From: Syngnathus acus
Lineage: Eukaryota > Chordata > Actinopteri > Syngnathiformes > Syngnathidae
DNA length: 64,000 nucleotides
Direction of reading: 5' to 3'
Assembly: GCF_901709675.1 (NCBI RefSeq)
Contig: NC_051091.1
Span: 5,988,967 to 6,052,966 of the forward strand
In this document: piece after piece, positions 24,793 to 38,146 of the stretch
Position numbering within the stretch: position 1 is the first letter of the stretch
Layout: every line of letters begins with the position of its first letter
The notes under the pieces: model-generated
The model's input: only the letters and a program-made list of their open reading frames with translations
Told to the model about the DNA's origin: nothing
Databases searched by the model: none
Made by a program: the position numbers and the translations under genes

Positions 24793-27700
24793 TAAATCAC
24801 ACTTTTTGTCCTCTATATTATATATTTCACAAGACCTGAAAGAGTGCTTTTATTCGACTGTTTAGTTTGAAAGTCTCCCTGCCCACACAAATTCCTGCTC
24901 AGGTATTTGGACCGAGACTTCTTCCATCCCTGACATTTAGACTATTTATCTACCTTTAGTGATTTGGCTTTATATAGAAACAAAATAATAAAAAGTTTCA
25001 TTGACTTTGCCACTTCACCAATCCCACAAATTTACTCTTATCATCTTCCCCCTGTAAATAACACATAGAAATGTCATATCAGGCGATATATTAATGGCAA
25101 CACAAATGAGCTCATAGTGTGTGAATCTAATTAAAAGATAATGTCAAGCAGCTAGTTGAATGTTTCCTGCCATGGAGGCCCAGAGCTTGCTATCTGTTGA
25201 GCTCTATTGCTCTCGCCTCGGAGGCCGTATCTTTAGTTATACTGCTATCTCCACTCCTTCACTGTGGACGGTATCTTCCTGACTCGGTAGCATTTATACC
25301 AGCCATCATGCTCGTCCGTGCTAGTTTCACCTTTGGATGACCATAGAGCTTTTTATCCTCCTGCATTGCATCGAGTTTGGGAAGTGGAATAAAACAGAAT
25401 GAAAAAAGGGACATTATAAAGGGAAGTGGTGTAGTCGTTAGGATGTTTACCAGTGTGAATTATTTTGGGATGTTTTAGCTCCTAAAAGAACAGAAAATAG
25501 TAGGACAAAGGCTAAGAAAGAACATTTTGAATTTTGTTAATTGAATAAAATTTTGGGATTGATTTTTAGAGCAAACCTAATGTCATCATGAAGCAGGAAA
25601 TAGCCCGTTTTCATTTTTTTAATATCGTAAATATCCATTAAAGGAGTCCTAAAGCACCAAATGTAATGATGCAGGCTGCTATACATTTACAGAATCTGCC
25701 ACTAGGACTTCTCTTTGAGGAAAATCCTCAGCTTTCGTCTCCCTTATGTATTTCTTCTGGGATGTTTGAATGTCCATATCTTCACAGCGGCAATTGCACA
25801 TTCAGAAGAAACATCTCGCCACAGACTCGCCAATGTGGGGAAACTTGAAAGAACACGAGGGAAAAGTTCTAAAATGTCCCTATAGATGCCTCAACATTTG
25901 CACATGGTTTTCTTCAAAGAGCCAGAAAATGCAACCGCTTTCGCACGCAGTGAAAATATCCATCGAGCTTAAGGTCCATTCAGACGTGTGTTGTTTTGCT
26001 CTGCATCGTGAATTTAATTTGATTTTACATTTCATTATTGACTTGCTCACGTTTCTTCTTGATTTTGATGCATTATGGGACTGGTATTTTCATCACACAC
26101 TGTGATGTTATAGCACATGGCAGTGGTGGATAACGCCTTTGATTCCTGAGGTTGTGAGGGAATGCTGTGCGGGGGAAAGAATCTGCCCCAAAGGCACATG
26201 TTGTTTATTTGCACAGATATATATTAATCCAATCAATTTGCCTTACTCATACCTTGTGCTAAATTGCAATAGAGCTCATGGATGCCGAATATTCTTTAAA
26301 AAAAATCTTCATGCCCTCTGGCTAAACTTCAGCTACTTTTATATGCTGAATTCATGTTTATAAAGTTAGAGTACCAGGAGTATGATAGATTTTTTTAGAT
26401 TGCTCGTTGATGAGGGCAATGAAAGTGATTGTTGCGCAAAAGGGCAACATTTGTGTTTTCAAGTAATTTTGGCAAGTCGATTAGCATTAAAGATGAAGGA
26501 AAATGGATCAAAAGCTTTCTTTTATGCAGTTTTCTTGTGTCCACGTTCACAGAAGGTCAATTAAACAACACACAAACATGATGAAAACGCTTAGACGGAA
26601 TATTGTGTAACCTTTTCAGTGGCTTTTCCATTTCATATTTATCGGCCTTCTCTCACACTAAAGTCACTCTCAAGATCACTGCTGGGGTATTCATTTCTTT
26701 TACTCTATAAAATATCAAGCCCCAGGACACGCTCTCACAGTCTTGTTTGAGAGAGCGAGAGGGAGGGGGCGGGCTGGTGAAATGTCTTAGCGTGAGGCCA
26801 TGTGTGACTGCATGTGTGTATGGGTGCACTCAAGCGTGTGTACTTGCCTGTGTCACAGTATCATCCCACCCTGGAAAAGCACTTATTAAAATGAAATTAC
26901 GCAGTGCCCTGACCCACGGCAAACGGCATGAGCCTCAATTTGTCTAGCAGTTGAGCTGTGAATAAAATCTGATTGGCAATAATGTGGCTTTGCTGTTGAT
27001 GTAGCATCTTGTCCCCCCCATCTTTGCTACTATCCCCCTTGGCCCACCCTCTGCGTCTTATCATGGTGCTGTTGATCTAAGGGTGAAATATTACTAATCT
27101 ACTGAGGTGGGGTCAGTGAGCAGAGCATTGTGATGGAGGTAAATGGGTAGTTGTGGGGATAGAGAGGTGTTACATGACGCAAGGAACGATGATGTGAAAT
27201 GCCAAAATAGACCAGTGATATTTGGTTAAAGTGTGACGGTTTGGAGGTTGCTTATTGTGCCTCTGTAAGAGCACAAAATGACCAAAGTACACTTCCCTAT
27301 TCAAGCAGTCATATGCGACAAATAAATACTTAGATATAAACAAAGAAACAAACAAAAAACAAACAAACAAAAAACTTGAATAAATAAATAAATGAATAAA
27401 TAATATACATCTTCATAAGTACATCTGAGAGGGAGGGATGCACTAATGTGGGAGTGGTCACAGCCACACTATGAAAGTGTCACTGCTTAAAATTTGGCTT
27501 GTAAAAATGTTGAACTCAATTCAACTTCATATATCGAGTAGTGGAAAAAACAACAGCAGCTGAAACCTCTCTGTTGAACTTAAATCTAATATAAAGCACA
27601 ATGATAAAGATGTGATAACAATAGTAGAATAATAATAAATAAAATATTATTTACCGATCAAATAATTGTTTAAAACAAAACCAGTCGGTGAAATCCAGAA

Positions 27701-29019
27701 ACTACTACAGAGCCCTCTCTGCATCTTTAGACCAAACTACCCCACTTTTTTTTTTTATGTCGAATCTCAGCTCAGTTAAAGAGCTGCAGCGGCGGCCTTG
27801 GACAGGTTGATATAGTCCCAGCAATGAGCAGCTCATAAAAAGTGCTATCCGTAGGCCCCGGGAAGATATTCTATCTCTGTGCTGCAAATGGAATCGGCAA
27901 AAATCACCTGTTCCATCAAAGTCACAACACCTCACTTACATGAAATGTACAGGGGAATTTACAACGTTAAAAACAGGCTTCATTTTTAGAGTACCAACCA
28001 GTTGCAATTAGGGTCAATTTCAACAGCGCATGATAAGCTTCATTCCCCGAAACATAACACAGAGAGCATAAGGTTCTATGAACATGTCATACAAATTGCT
28101 AAAATTTCCAATTACATCGATGATATATAACAGCAATAACTCGAGTAGAATCTTTTAGAGCCAATACTTACTGTGGTGTAATTTATGACGTACAATCATT
28201 GTAACCAATGAACAAATGTGAAAAGATAAAATAAACGCAATCATAAAGCAGTGAAGCAAAGAGAAAAACGGAAATATACAACAAGTTGATCTTTGCCCAA
28301 TTTATTGCTCTTAAATGTCTTCAACCTATTTTGAAGCGTGTTGACCAGCACTATTGCGGGTGAACCTTGTGAGTTGTTTTAGGGTCGTACTGTCATCATC
28401 AGTCACTGGACAAGTGTGCGTCCATGCTCAAGTCCTCCTTTGGAGACAGAGAACTTAAATTTCCTTTCCGAGCTAATAGAAATTTAACTCTGCCCATAAC
28501 TCTGGTGAGTCCTGCAGTCTCAACACAAGGCAGGACCCTGGAGGAAATATCTTCAAATGTCATTTACTTAACTGTTCTCTTCTTATCTTTTTCATTTCTT
28601 CCCCTTCCCCTGCTGCCATATCTTTTCATGATGTTTGCTGTCATTGGCAGCCACTTGAGTGGACATGTCTCTGAAATATTGATTTCTCACCTCCTCCCCT
28701 TCTTCCTCATTCCATCTCCGTAAAAATCCCACCTCGTTCCCCAGCATCTCATCCCACTTCACTGTTTTCCCCTTTCTTTTCTTTTTTCAAATTGTCTGGC
28801 CTTTGATGTCAATCTTCTGATGAGTCATTTTTCTATTTTGAGGTGACTGTGAATGAAAAAGACTGACGTCAATGGTCCTATGTACGTATTAACTCAATTA
28901 ATAGCAGCTTGCAAGGGAAAACGTAAAAAGGAAACAGTTAATCTGAGGTTTAGTAAGATACAATTTCAAAGAAATTGACAAAGTTCTGGAAGGAATGTTG
29001 AAGAGATGCAACGTCCACG
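24793..29019. other. Non-coding single-copy stretch
   Basis: No gene is supported. A lone tRNA-like A box occurs at 25427-25437 with no B box after it. A simple A-rich tract lies at 27340-27406. The remainder is AT-rich with no element I can name. Confidence 0.6.
27340..27406. repeat. A-rich simple repeat (AAAC/AAAT)
   Basis: Interleaved CAAA, AAAC and AAAT units over 67 bp. It could be the A-rich tail of a lost retroposon, but no body is recognisable beside it. Confidence 0.75.
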
Positions 29020-29328
29020 TACCGTATTTTCCGCACTATAAGGCGCACCGGATTATAAGGCGCACCTTCAATGAATGGCCCATTTTAAAACTTTGTCCAT
29101 ATATAAGGCGCACCGGATTATAAGGCGCACCTTCAATGAATGGCCCATTTTAAAACTTTGTCCATATAGGATATATACATTTGGCCCGCGGGCCAGACTT
29201 TGGACACGCCTGCTGTAGTGGCTCAATATTGGTCCCTATATAAGGCGCACCTGATTATAAGGCGCACTGTCGGCTTTTGAGAAAATTTGATGTTTTTAGG
29301 TGCGCCTTATAGTGCGGAAGATACGGTA
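29020..29328. mobile_element. TA-flanked MITE with 'ccgtattttccgcactataagg' ends
   Basis: The element proper is 29022-29326 (305 bp), with TA on both sides. It starts CCGTATTTTCCGCACTATAA and ends with the inverted complement (one mismatch, GGAAGA for GGAAAA). The terminal repeats are near 28 bp. A TA target duplication points to the Tc1/mariner group in the wide sense. The interior has no coding capacity and is built from 'aaggcgcacc' modules, including two 65-bp copies (29036-29168) and one hAT-like terminal segment at about 29180-29212. From memory this is a common family in fish genomes, so the structure is probably family-wide. Confidence 0.85.
29036..29168. repeat. 65-bp direct duplication inside the MITE
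   Basis: The segment beginning AGGCGCACCGGATT at 29041 recurs at 29106, and the two 65-bp units are almost identical up to 'ttgtccatata'. The near identity points to a recent or homogenised tandem duplication within this copy or its source. Confidence 0.92.
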
Positions 29329-30713
29329 CTATAAAAAAACAAATACTGTCTTACAAACACAATCATGCAATCTGCTAAGGTTGTTGCTATTCAAGCAGGC
29401 ATCGCCAGTGTTTGTCTCCAGGGGGAAACCCAAGGACAGGAAGTTGAGTTTGCCGCAACAACTCTTGTGCTCATAAAGTACACTCAAGGCATGGCATTTC
29501 TTAAAATGTAAAAATGACACATTTTGCGGCTATTCCCAAAGAGACTGAACTCTTGCAATGAATAATGACGGGGGGCACCAAGGGGGAATGCCATTACTAT
29601 GCGCCAGAAGACAACTGACGGTGAAAAAAGGTTGCTTGTCTCATAGTAAGTTGGTGTCTTAACCCTTAAACTACTCTAGCAGCTGACAAGTGTGAGAGGG
29701 AGATAAAGTGGAGATGACGTGGCATTTATTTGATGCTTTGTGCATGAGAAGACATATTGAAGTTCATGCCCCTAAAAAGGTTTTTGTTGGATTTACTCAG
29801 TTTTATTTTATCAACTGGTTGCACAAAATAAAATCATTTGGATCCTGATAGATTTTTATTAAGTGGACTATACAGTTACCTAAAAAAAATACTAAACTTA
29901 TACAGCTACTTAAAAAAATATTAATTATAAACATTTTATTTAGTTATTTATGAATGTATAATCGTCAAAGAATTAATTGATGGATTGGATTATTTTAATG
30001 ATCGTCTTTTATGGGGTTTTGTTTTTCACTGCCTGGCTGATGGGCCAAAAATGACGTAGACTGACTCAGTTCCGGCGGGAGAGTTTAACGGCACGCTATT
30101 GGCTTGCGAGCTCTGGAATCGATCATAGTATTTAATTCTAATCATCTGTAGCTCATCTTTAATGTTACGTATACTGTATTATACATGGAATTTCAGAATA
30201 GAAATTAAAATAAGCTCTTTCAAAACACTCATTGGAAATTCATCATCCCCAGATACAGTCTACAGTAGCCTGATTTGATTAGAATTGCAAGCTTGTGATG
30301 TGTAGCTGCAGTGCTATCTCGCAGATATGTCTCAGCTCTTTGCCCCCAGAAAAGAGAGATGATGCCCAGATAAGACTTTGAGGGATACGCTCTTCACAGG
30401 GGCACATGGGGAATTAAAAGGTGTCCTCTCCCATCTAAAAAAAAATAAAAAATGCTCCCTGCACCTGACACCATGCAGCACCTTTACTCAAGATAAGAGC
30501 TAATCTGGACTTGCTTATATCTTTCTTCATTTGAGTCAAGGTTATAAGCACACATGGCACCGAACATCCGGTCCTCCTTCAATCTAACTTGACAATATTG
30601 AGCAAAAAAAAAGATGCTGTGTATTTACAGTAAAGATGGTAATATATGCTTCCAAAGCAACCAGAAAACTGAAATTGATATTTTCTATTTGATTCTCATA
30701 ATTATGGATTCCA
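29329..30713. other. Non-coding single-copy stretch
   Basis: No gene or RNA is supported. The section is AT-rich, with A-runs near 29882 and 30439, and no complete transposon is visible until the hAT end at 30714. Confidence 0.6.
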
Positions 30714-30781
30714 GTTACGGGCCGGATTGGACGTTTTGGAGGGCTGGATTTGGCCCGTGGGCCGCCAGTTGATGATCCCTG
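30714..30781. mobile_element. hAT-type terminal fragment, second family
   Basis: 'gggccggattgg', 'ggatttggcccgtgggccg' and the terminal 'ccagttgatgatccctg' match the end of a fish hAT family whose termini read CAGGGATCATCAACTGG on the complement. No opposite end is visible within about 500 bp, so this is a solo end or a truncated copy. It differs from the family at 2807 and 6344. Confidence 0.55.
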
Positions 30782-33700
30782 CTGTTTACTGTATGATATA
30801 TGATCCTGTCTCAATTGATATTGGTTTATAGGCGACTTTTCAAAATATAGACTTTTAATAAAGATTTCCCAAGGATGCACACTGTATCAAATTCTACATT
30901 TAGTAGGAGCTCCAATTTTCTATTGAAAGCAATAGCCATAAAGATTTTTTATCTTCAGGGTGACTGAACAGTATCTGCCAAGCATCTTTTTAATGAGTTT
31001 TACCTCCAAAAACAAACGATCATGTGTTTGCTTTGACACATTTAATGATGGTAGCTGTCTTGCATTCCTGCAGGTAACGCTCCTGATGACAGACAGTAGA
31101 TCTAAATTCCCAAGGATTGTTTCTGTAACCTTTCTCAACCGAGGAATAACAGAGACGTAATCCCGGCACCACTGCTCTTTCGATTGCTCCCTTGCTGTCA
31201 CTTGACACAAATAAGAGTGACGCCTGGGATGTGGCATCACCTACCTCACCACTATGTGGGGGAATATGCCATCTTTTGACCCCCTGATGCATTTCAGAAA
31301 AGGTCAACCTGACAGACGCCGTTTCATCAATCCGTTGTTGTGATTTTGTCAGTCTTCCAGTGGGACCCTCCAAAGGTGGGGCGGCTGGGTGGAATGTGCA
31401 CTTTTCGAGCAAATTTCAACATTTGGATTCTCCACCACCCACCGATTGCTTGCCTTAGAGGGTTGGACTAGGGAGGGGGGTGGGGTGACCTTCGCAGCTA
31501 CCTTATCTTGCGGAAAGGTCACAGTGAGGCCTCTTGAAAACCAGAGGGGTGGGGAAGAATCGATCTAGAGGCTTCTTTTATTTATCTCGGTGGACATGCT
31601 GCTCCTGATGTTCTTCCAGGCCAATGGTGAGGGGGCGAGATAACAATCTATTAGTGTTGCAGATATCCTCCTCCTTACCTCTCTCTCCCGGCACCTCACC
31701 CTCGTCCCTCACAAATACCCCTTACACTAAAACGGCCTCTGGTCTTGAACCAGGAGCTCAGGAAAAAAAAAACCAAAACTCTTGCGGGTCATCAGAATGC
31801 AAAAGGTCACATCCTGGGGGTCAATGTAATCAAACCATGTCACAGGTTAATACAGTGTAGATACAGTTTGGAAATAGGGTCATCCTGATGGAAGGGCAGA
31901 GCTGTTAGACTGCACGAGTAAAAGGCAGGAGATCATCAAAAACCATGTTGTTGTCTGTCCGTCCCCTTTGACTTTTACAGTGCACTCCATGACTCGCTCT
32001 TATCAACGTTTATCTTTCAAACGGAGCAATATATGTAGGAATGGGTTGCATTGGCTGATAAAATAGAGATGTTGCAGATGAATTATATGATTGAATTATT
32101 AGAGTATGTTCTGTAGTTAAGAGTTAAAATGAGCCAAATTACTCACCTACAGCCCCTTAACACCGCTTCTATTTGTTCACCACACCTGTGCAAACATTTG
32201 CATACAAACACAGTCGTAGGTTTCTATTACAAACAATAAAACCATACTTGACACACTTGCAAAAATCACTTCCCGCCTGTTGTAAAATGCGGCCCACCCA
32301 AACTTATTCCAAATATTTCTCCATTACCCTGCCAACACGCTCAATTAGGCCCCACCTTTTATCTCCTTAACCAGGGTCCTCATCTACCGCTTGTGTCACA
32401 GGCCTTGCATATAAATAATTCAAGAGAGAGGGGAATAATTTACAGCTCCCGTCTTAGACAGTCAGGCTGTAAATTCTCAATGAGGGGAAATGGGAGAATA
32501 TGGGTGAGGGGGGGAGAAGGGGAAGGTAGAAGAGGGGCTGTGGGGAAGTGTTCCCACGGGGCTCATAGTCTCACACAGGCAACATCATAAAGTCACCATT
32601 AGAACGCTGTATTTATAATAGAGGGTTTGCCCAAGGCTGTAGCTGTGACGCTAAGTTCCCCTTCAAACGCATACACACATCCTGTCTGCTCCATTTTGGA
32701 ATACACTCATCACGCAAGTACAATCGTACGATACACGCTAGCATGTAGGACACATTGCCCATGTCCACATGATAATCCCCCCGAGTATTTCCTCATAAAA
32801 CACACACCGTGTTCTTTTGCCGGCACTATATGGCGTTCAGCAGGGCGCCCGCATCACCGAATATCAATGGCCTAATGAGGCGAGGGCTCTTTCCGATGAA
32901 CGCAACATTGCCTCTTTGGGGGGAACGCGAAGAGTGAAACGGCTTTACGTGGAGATAACAACGCCCCCCGATAGACTGTTAGCCTGCATGGAGCATGCTC
33001 TCGAGTGCCTGACATAATGCTTGCCTCAGATGGAACCAGCTACCCAATCATTTTGTATGTCCAAATGTCCAAAACTCAAGCGTGTTTCATTTTCAGTAGG
33101 GTATATTTAGAAGTTTCAAATATACAGACCTAATTATAGCAGAAGATATGCCAATAGTGCGTTATCATATTCAGCGGGAGCAGAAAACACAAGAACACGC
33201 TGAATCCCCAGAGCCTTTTCATACGCTGCCGAAAAGCAATAAGAGGAGCTACAGTACCTTTTGTTTATCTGTCCCACTCATGCTTTTATTGTCAAATCTT
33301 GTTTGGGAATATAATTTCCCTTTAACTGGCCTTTTGCCTTTCTGGCACTCATGTCAGCGGTCTACAGTGGGGCCGGTGCATTGGAATAAACTCCTTTTAT
33401 TTAAAGCTAGCCAGAGGGGTCGGAGAGCCTGATCTGTCATTGGCGCTGTAATAAACAGAGAAAGAGAGTTCCACATAAACACCTCCAACCAATATGAACA
33501 GCCCACTACAGGAAATGAAAATGTGGCCACAGGAAGTTAACCCTTTATTCGTGGGGGAGGTTGGTGAAAGGCCGAGTTGCAAATCCAGCGTTTAAGCGAA
33601 TGCCTCATCCCCCTTTATGTGTGGGTTGTTTCCGGGGGCATTGCCCGAAGGTGTCTGAACATGCATTAATTGGTTGTCATGGAGAGATACGACTAAATGC

Positions 33701-35431
33701 GGACAGGGTGGCGGTGTCGAATCCCATTTAATGAGAGAATAAAACAGACTCCCATTGAAGGCAGATAGAGGGAGAATCATATTGACCCGTGTTGGTGCTC
33801 GTGAATAACCAGTTGTCTCCCTCAATCGATCACGGCACAATGAGACACAACAAGGAAGGAAGGGCGTCGTGACTTGCGAATGCCACGCAAGGTTAAAACA
33901 TATGCGTCCTCCCCTTTGCCATACATCACTCATTTTGTCTTTGATTCCACGCGTGTGTCTCGAGGTCCTCTCAGCTGCATCACTCCAGCTTCCACCTCTC
34001 ACCCTTTCATGGTCATCGGACTCAACGGCGCAATTCCCGGAGAGCCAGAAAGAGAGTTGACCCTTCAAGGGCGACACTCTGACTTGTTCCTCCATCTCCT
34101 TTGTCATCTTCTGTTCTCACTCATCTTATTCCCCACGGTATGCCCGTCAAGAAGCCAAGGCTTTGGCTGCTTGTTGCGCATGCTAACTTTTAAAAATGTG
34201 ACAGAGAGGGAGGGGGAGTGGAAGACGGACAGAGGCCGAGACTGCTAAAGCTATGTTCTCCAACTCGAGACACTCTTTGAGAGTTGAGTGAATAAGTGCC
34301 CTGTCTGCTTGGAACTGGGTGCACTCACTCTCAAAACCCGGCACGCATGCATAAAATCTTCAGGGTCGGGGGATGGGGAGTGGCAAGATTTTCCGCAGAG
34401 AGATTGATAACGCCCCCTGCGCTTCAAACGGCGGACAATCCAAGTAAGCCCATGTGACTTTTAAAAACCCAGATGAATTGTGGTTGGAGATGGGTCAAGG
34501 GCAAGATGGGCGAAGGGTGGGCGAAGGAGGTTTACTTATCAATCAGGGAGTCATGAGAAGAATGCGAGAAGACTACGGGCGAGCTGGGATCGTTTGAGGC
34601 AAATGATGAGAGAGGCGTAAAGCTCCGTTGAGAGATGTGAAATAGACAAACAGATGCAGAGAAGCGGGACGGACATTTTTAATTCTGGTGATGCTACCAA
34701 GGTTCACAGTTTTATGTCAGGGAGGCGTCACATGGTAGTTTTCAGATCAGAGGGATATGGAAAAGGCACACTTTGTTGAGTTGATTTATTTTTATGAAAA
34801 ATGTTTTTTTTTTTTCCCTTACTGGCCCTGATCCTCTTCTGTATATTCTTCATAATAATGCTTAGATTGCATTATTCGTGTGTTGATACCAAAAGTTTAT
34901 TTTTTTCTGTCAATTTGACTTTCTGCACGACATTTGTTTTCCTTGCGTTTTTAAGAGAATTTTTTAAATAAAATAAATCAATTTTTCCCTTTGAATGCAT
35001 TAGTTGTAGCACCTACCTGTTTGTATTATACAAAGTTCAAAACTCACCTGTTGCCTATATTTATGTATGTTGCAAATGATTTTATTTCAATACGACCGTG
35101 TTCAAATTGTACGAGACTCACGACCTAAACAATAATCATGCTGTATTTTATATTCTTTGCAGGATACCCGAAAGATGAATGACTCAAAATGTGAGAAGTG
35201 ACCTGAATCAAACTTGATTGGAAATGATGTCCTCTACAGAAAGAGCACCTAAGAAGAATAACAGGTGGGAAGGTCTTTCATAATGGCAAATCAATATCAA
35301 GAATTTACAGCAGAGATCAGCCTAAATGCCACCCCGCCCTTTGGCCTCTTATCAGTACCCAATCACAGGCAATCAAGCTCTTTTCAAGACTGATTTAACC
35401 CTGATGAGCCCTGAACCGGATGAACCTCATA

Positions 35432-35468
35432 AACACACACACACACGTACACGCGTACACACACAACA
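35432..35468. repeat. Imperfect (AC)n microsatellite
   Basis: An ACACAC array with GTAC and GCGTAC interruptions, 37 bp. Confidence 0.88.
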
Positions 35469-35640
35469 CTGTCTGCAATATCGCACCAGAGATTAAAGCC
35501 ACATGAAAGGTTAGAGACAAAGGTGACGTCTCCTCTTTTCAAATGGCAAGAGCGTAGTTTGACATGAAGCGAGTGGGTGAGTGCCTGGGTGAACAAAAGG
35601 CTGGCTCCATGTGAGAGAAAGGGCAGAGGCGGCGGTAGTT

Positions 35641-35666
35641 GGGGGGGGTTGGGGTGTGTTGGGGGG
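35641..35666 (+). other. G-rich tract, possible G-quadruplex
   Basis: G8, TT, G4, TGTGTT, G6. With the first run split there are four G-tracts with loops of six bases or fewer. No neighbouring gene suggests a role. Confidence 0.45.
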
Positions 35667-38103
35667 CCAGGCCTTTAATTAAAAGGATTATATTGAGGTG
35701 CACTGTGCTGCAAAGAAGCTGTCCACTGGGTCCAGATTGACTACAGTAATGAAAAGTATACCTGTCAGAGGAGAAGGAGTTGCAGAGTGATGAGCTTGGA
35801 ATGTAACACCGCTACCTTGTCCAGGAATCATCAAATAATTTATTTAGAAAACATAAACAAGAAGAATAAATGCTCATCAAGCAGATTTGGAACCTTAAAG
35901 TAATGAATCAATATACAAGGTCATAAAGAATGATAACAACAAATGAACTATGGCATTAAATTAGAAGTTCTTGTAGATTAAAGTCATTACTGATATGCTT
36001 CTGGCCAAGAGAGTTTTCCTCTTTAATGTAAATGAACGCGAACTTTGCCATATCCATCCAGTGCCTCTGCTTCTCTCGTTAATTTTTATCTCTGCAGCTA
36101 TAATGAAGTCATAGTAGCAGGGGGTCTGATGAGTTGTCAATTAGAAACCTGAATGATCCCTGACCTAAAAAAAAAAAAAAGCCTCGGAGGGGTGTTTATT
36201 GATTCCAGCCTGACTTTAACACAGTAGTAAGCATCACCTGTCATCTTGTACTCACACACGTATCCATGTTTGTCCTTCACTCGCGCCAGGAAGCTGTTAA
36301 TGATGTTGATGTGATGTGAAGAGGCTGAAATTATCTTTACATGATGTACTATGCATCGGTCCTATCCCGCCTTCGATACATTTAGTACCCGATATGCTAT
36401 TCATTAGAATTGCAGACAAGAAATATATTTTCACACAAGGCCACTAGCAAACTTTTCTCAGTGGAGATAAATCCTCTGTGTCCGCTTCTGACTATATTTA
36501 CCTTATCATCCCAATCCGTTGTGTTGTGTGGAACTGCATGGCTTCCCACCGCTGCTGACCAAGATTAACATTATCTCTGACCACCCTGCCAGAAAACCAG
36601 ACTCTGCAGTAAATGAATGAAAGCATTTCTGTCCTCCCTCGATCAAACTTTTTCCTACCTACTGTCTGCTTATTCCACCTGTTCACCATTTTGTCTTTTT
36701 GTGATTCATCAGAATATTGATGAAAAGGATACATTGATTTTATTTAGAGAGAAAACATATCTGATAGTATTCCACACGTATGTCTTATCTCACCAGAAAT
36801 AAATTATGTATTTTATGTTAACTCAATTTCACGACTAAGCAGAATAACAAATCGAATCAACACAGCTACAGCATGCGTGTTTTCCTAATAAAAGGAATTT
36901 CACACTTAACAGAGAATATTTTTTCTTCATACTGTCCACCGATAGAATTTCATCATACTGAGCTTGCTGTGTCTGAGATAATATTACCTCACATCATTTG
37001 AATTTATAAAGGTCAGCTGGAGAAAGGCAAAGCTGTCACAGACAATTTCCTATTTCCTAATAAAAAGCATGACTACTTTTCAAGGTGTACTGTACTCAAG
37101 GACACGGAATGTGTTAACACAGACTTTCCACAGATTTACTGTTGCTCACCTGTCAACTTTTTGTTACCATTAAATGGCTTCGCATGAGACGTCTGACATT
37201 GAAGCTGTTTTAATGTCTAACTAACCCAAAGCTACAAAATATGTTCAGCTTTACGGACGGTCGGACATTTTATGTCTATTTAAATTTTAATTCAGCGCCA
37301 CAGAATTACAGTAAATCGTGTCTTCAGACATTACACCATCAGTGTCGTCCTTTTCTTGGCGAACTTGAAGCAATCTGAATTCAGTTTAAGATCAATTAAA
37401 ACTTTACGCGAGGTCTTATGTCACTCGATCACACTCGTGATTTTAAAGTTGCTTCTGTTTTGGCTTCAATTTGCATAGCGCCATTGAGTGCGCTTGAAGA
37501 GGTATGACATTCATTTCATACCTCCTTCCCCTTCCTCATTTCCCTGACATTTTAGCTGCTGACCTCTATTCAAGCTATGTGTCTCACTATTACGGAGCTA
37601 ATCCAGCCATGACAATGTTCAATTTCCTCTGGGGAATATTCACTGTGTGGCCCATCCAAGAAGCGTTAATGACACTGGCTTCATCTCCGTGAGCCACCGC
37701 AGCTTTGTCTGACATGAAAAATCCTTTGGAATGTTCTGAGTCGCTATAGAATGTAGGAATACATGATACAATCTTAGCGAAATAGAGAATAAAAATTAAA
37801 GTACCATGGTAATGTGATTTAAGATGGCCGTCCCTGACCCTTTAAGAGCAGAAAATCGGAAAACAGAAAAACCCAACACATTACTCAATCATAATAATTA
37901 GACAATGGGGTCTTTGTGGATTTGGGCAAAAGTGGGAAATCATGCTCAAAGTGGCTTAAAAAAGAGCTGTATTTCATTCTTCGGTATCTATCATTCTGTT
38001 TCTACCAGAATACAAGACCGATGAGTCATCTGATTACTTTTTACTCCATCAATTTTAAAGTTAAGTATCTTATCATGGCTGCTGTCATTTAGAAATGGGG
38101 TTC

Positions 38104-38146
38104 TTAACTCATTCACTGCCATTGACGAGAATAGACGTCAATTATC
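38104..38146. mobile_element. Possible TTAA-type transposon end fragment
   Basis: TTAACTCATTCACTGCCATT followed by 'gacgagaatagacgtcaa' resembles, from memory, the end of a widespread fish non-autonomous element that inserts at TTAA, as piggyBac-type elements do. No second end is visible nearby, so the call rests on word similarity alone. Confidence 0.35.

Larger units (their letters stand above)
30782..38103. other. Non-coding stretch with G-rich and GC-rich patches
   Basis: No gene is supported. Frames at 33592-34107 on the minus strand and 33874-34248 on the plus strand overlap each other and have no domain. G-tract clusters occur at 32502-32522 and 35641-35666, and an A15 run at about 36166-36180. 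A stretch around 37540-37690 has balanced composition with TAATCC, a bicoid-class site, and could be a conserved element, but I cannot test this here. Confidence 0.6.

Noticed and set aside
33592-34107. 171-codon open frame on the minus strand
   Set aside because: No recognisable domain, overlapped by open frames on the other strand, no splice or start context. Length is within chance for 64 kb in a GC-balanced patch.
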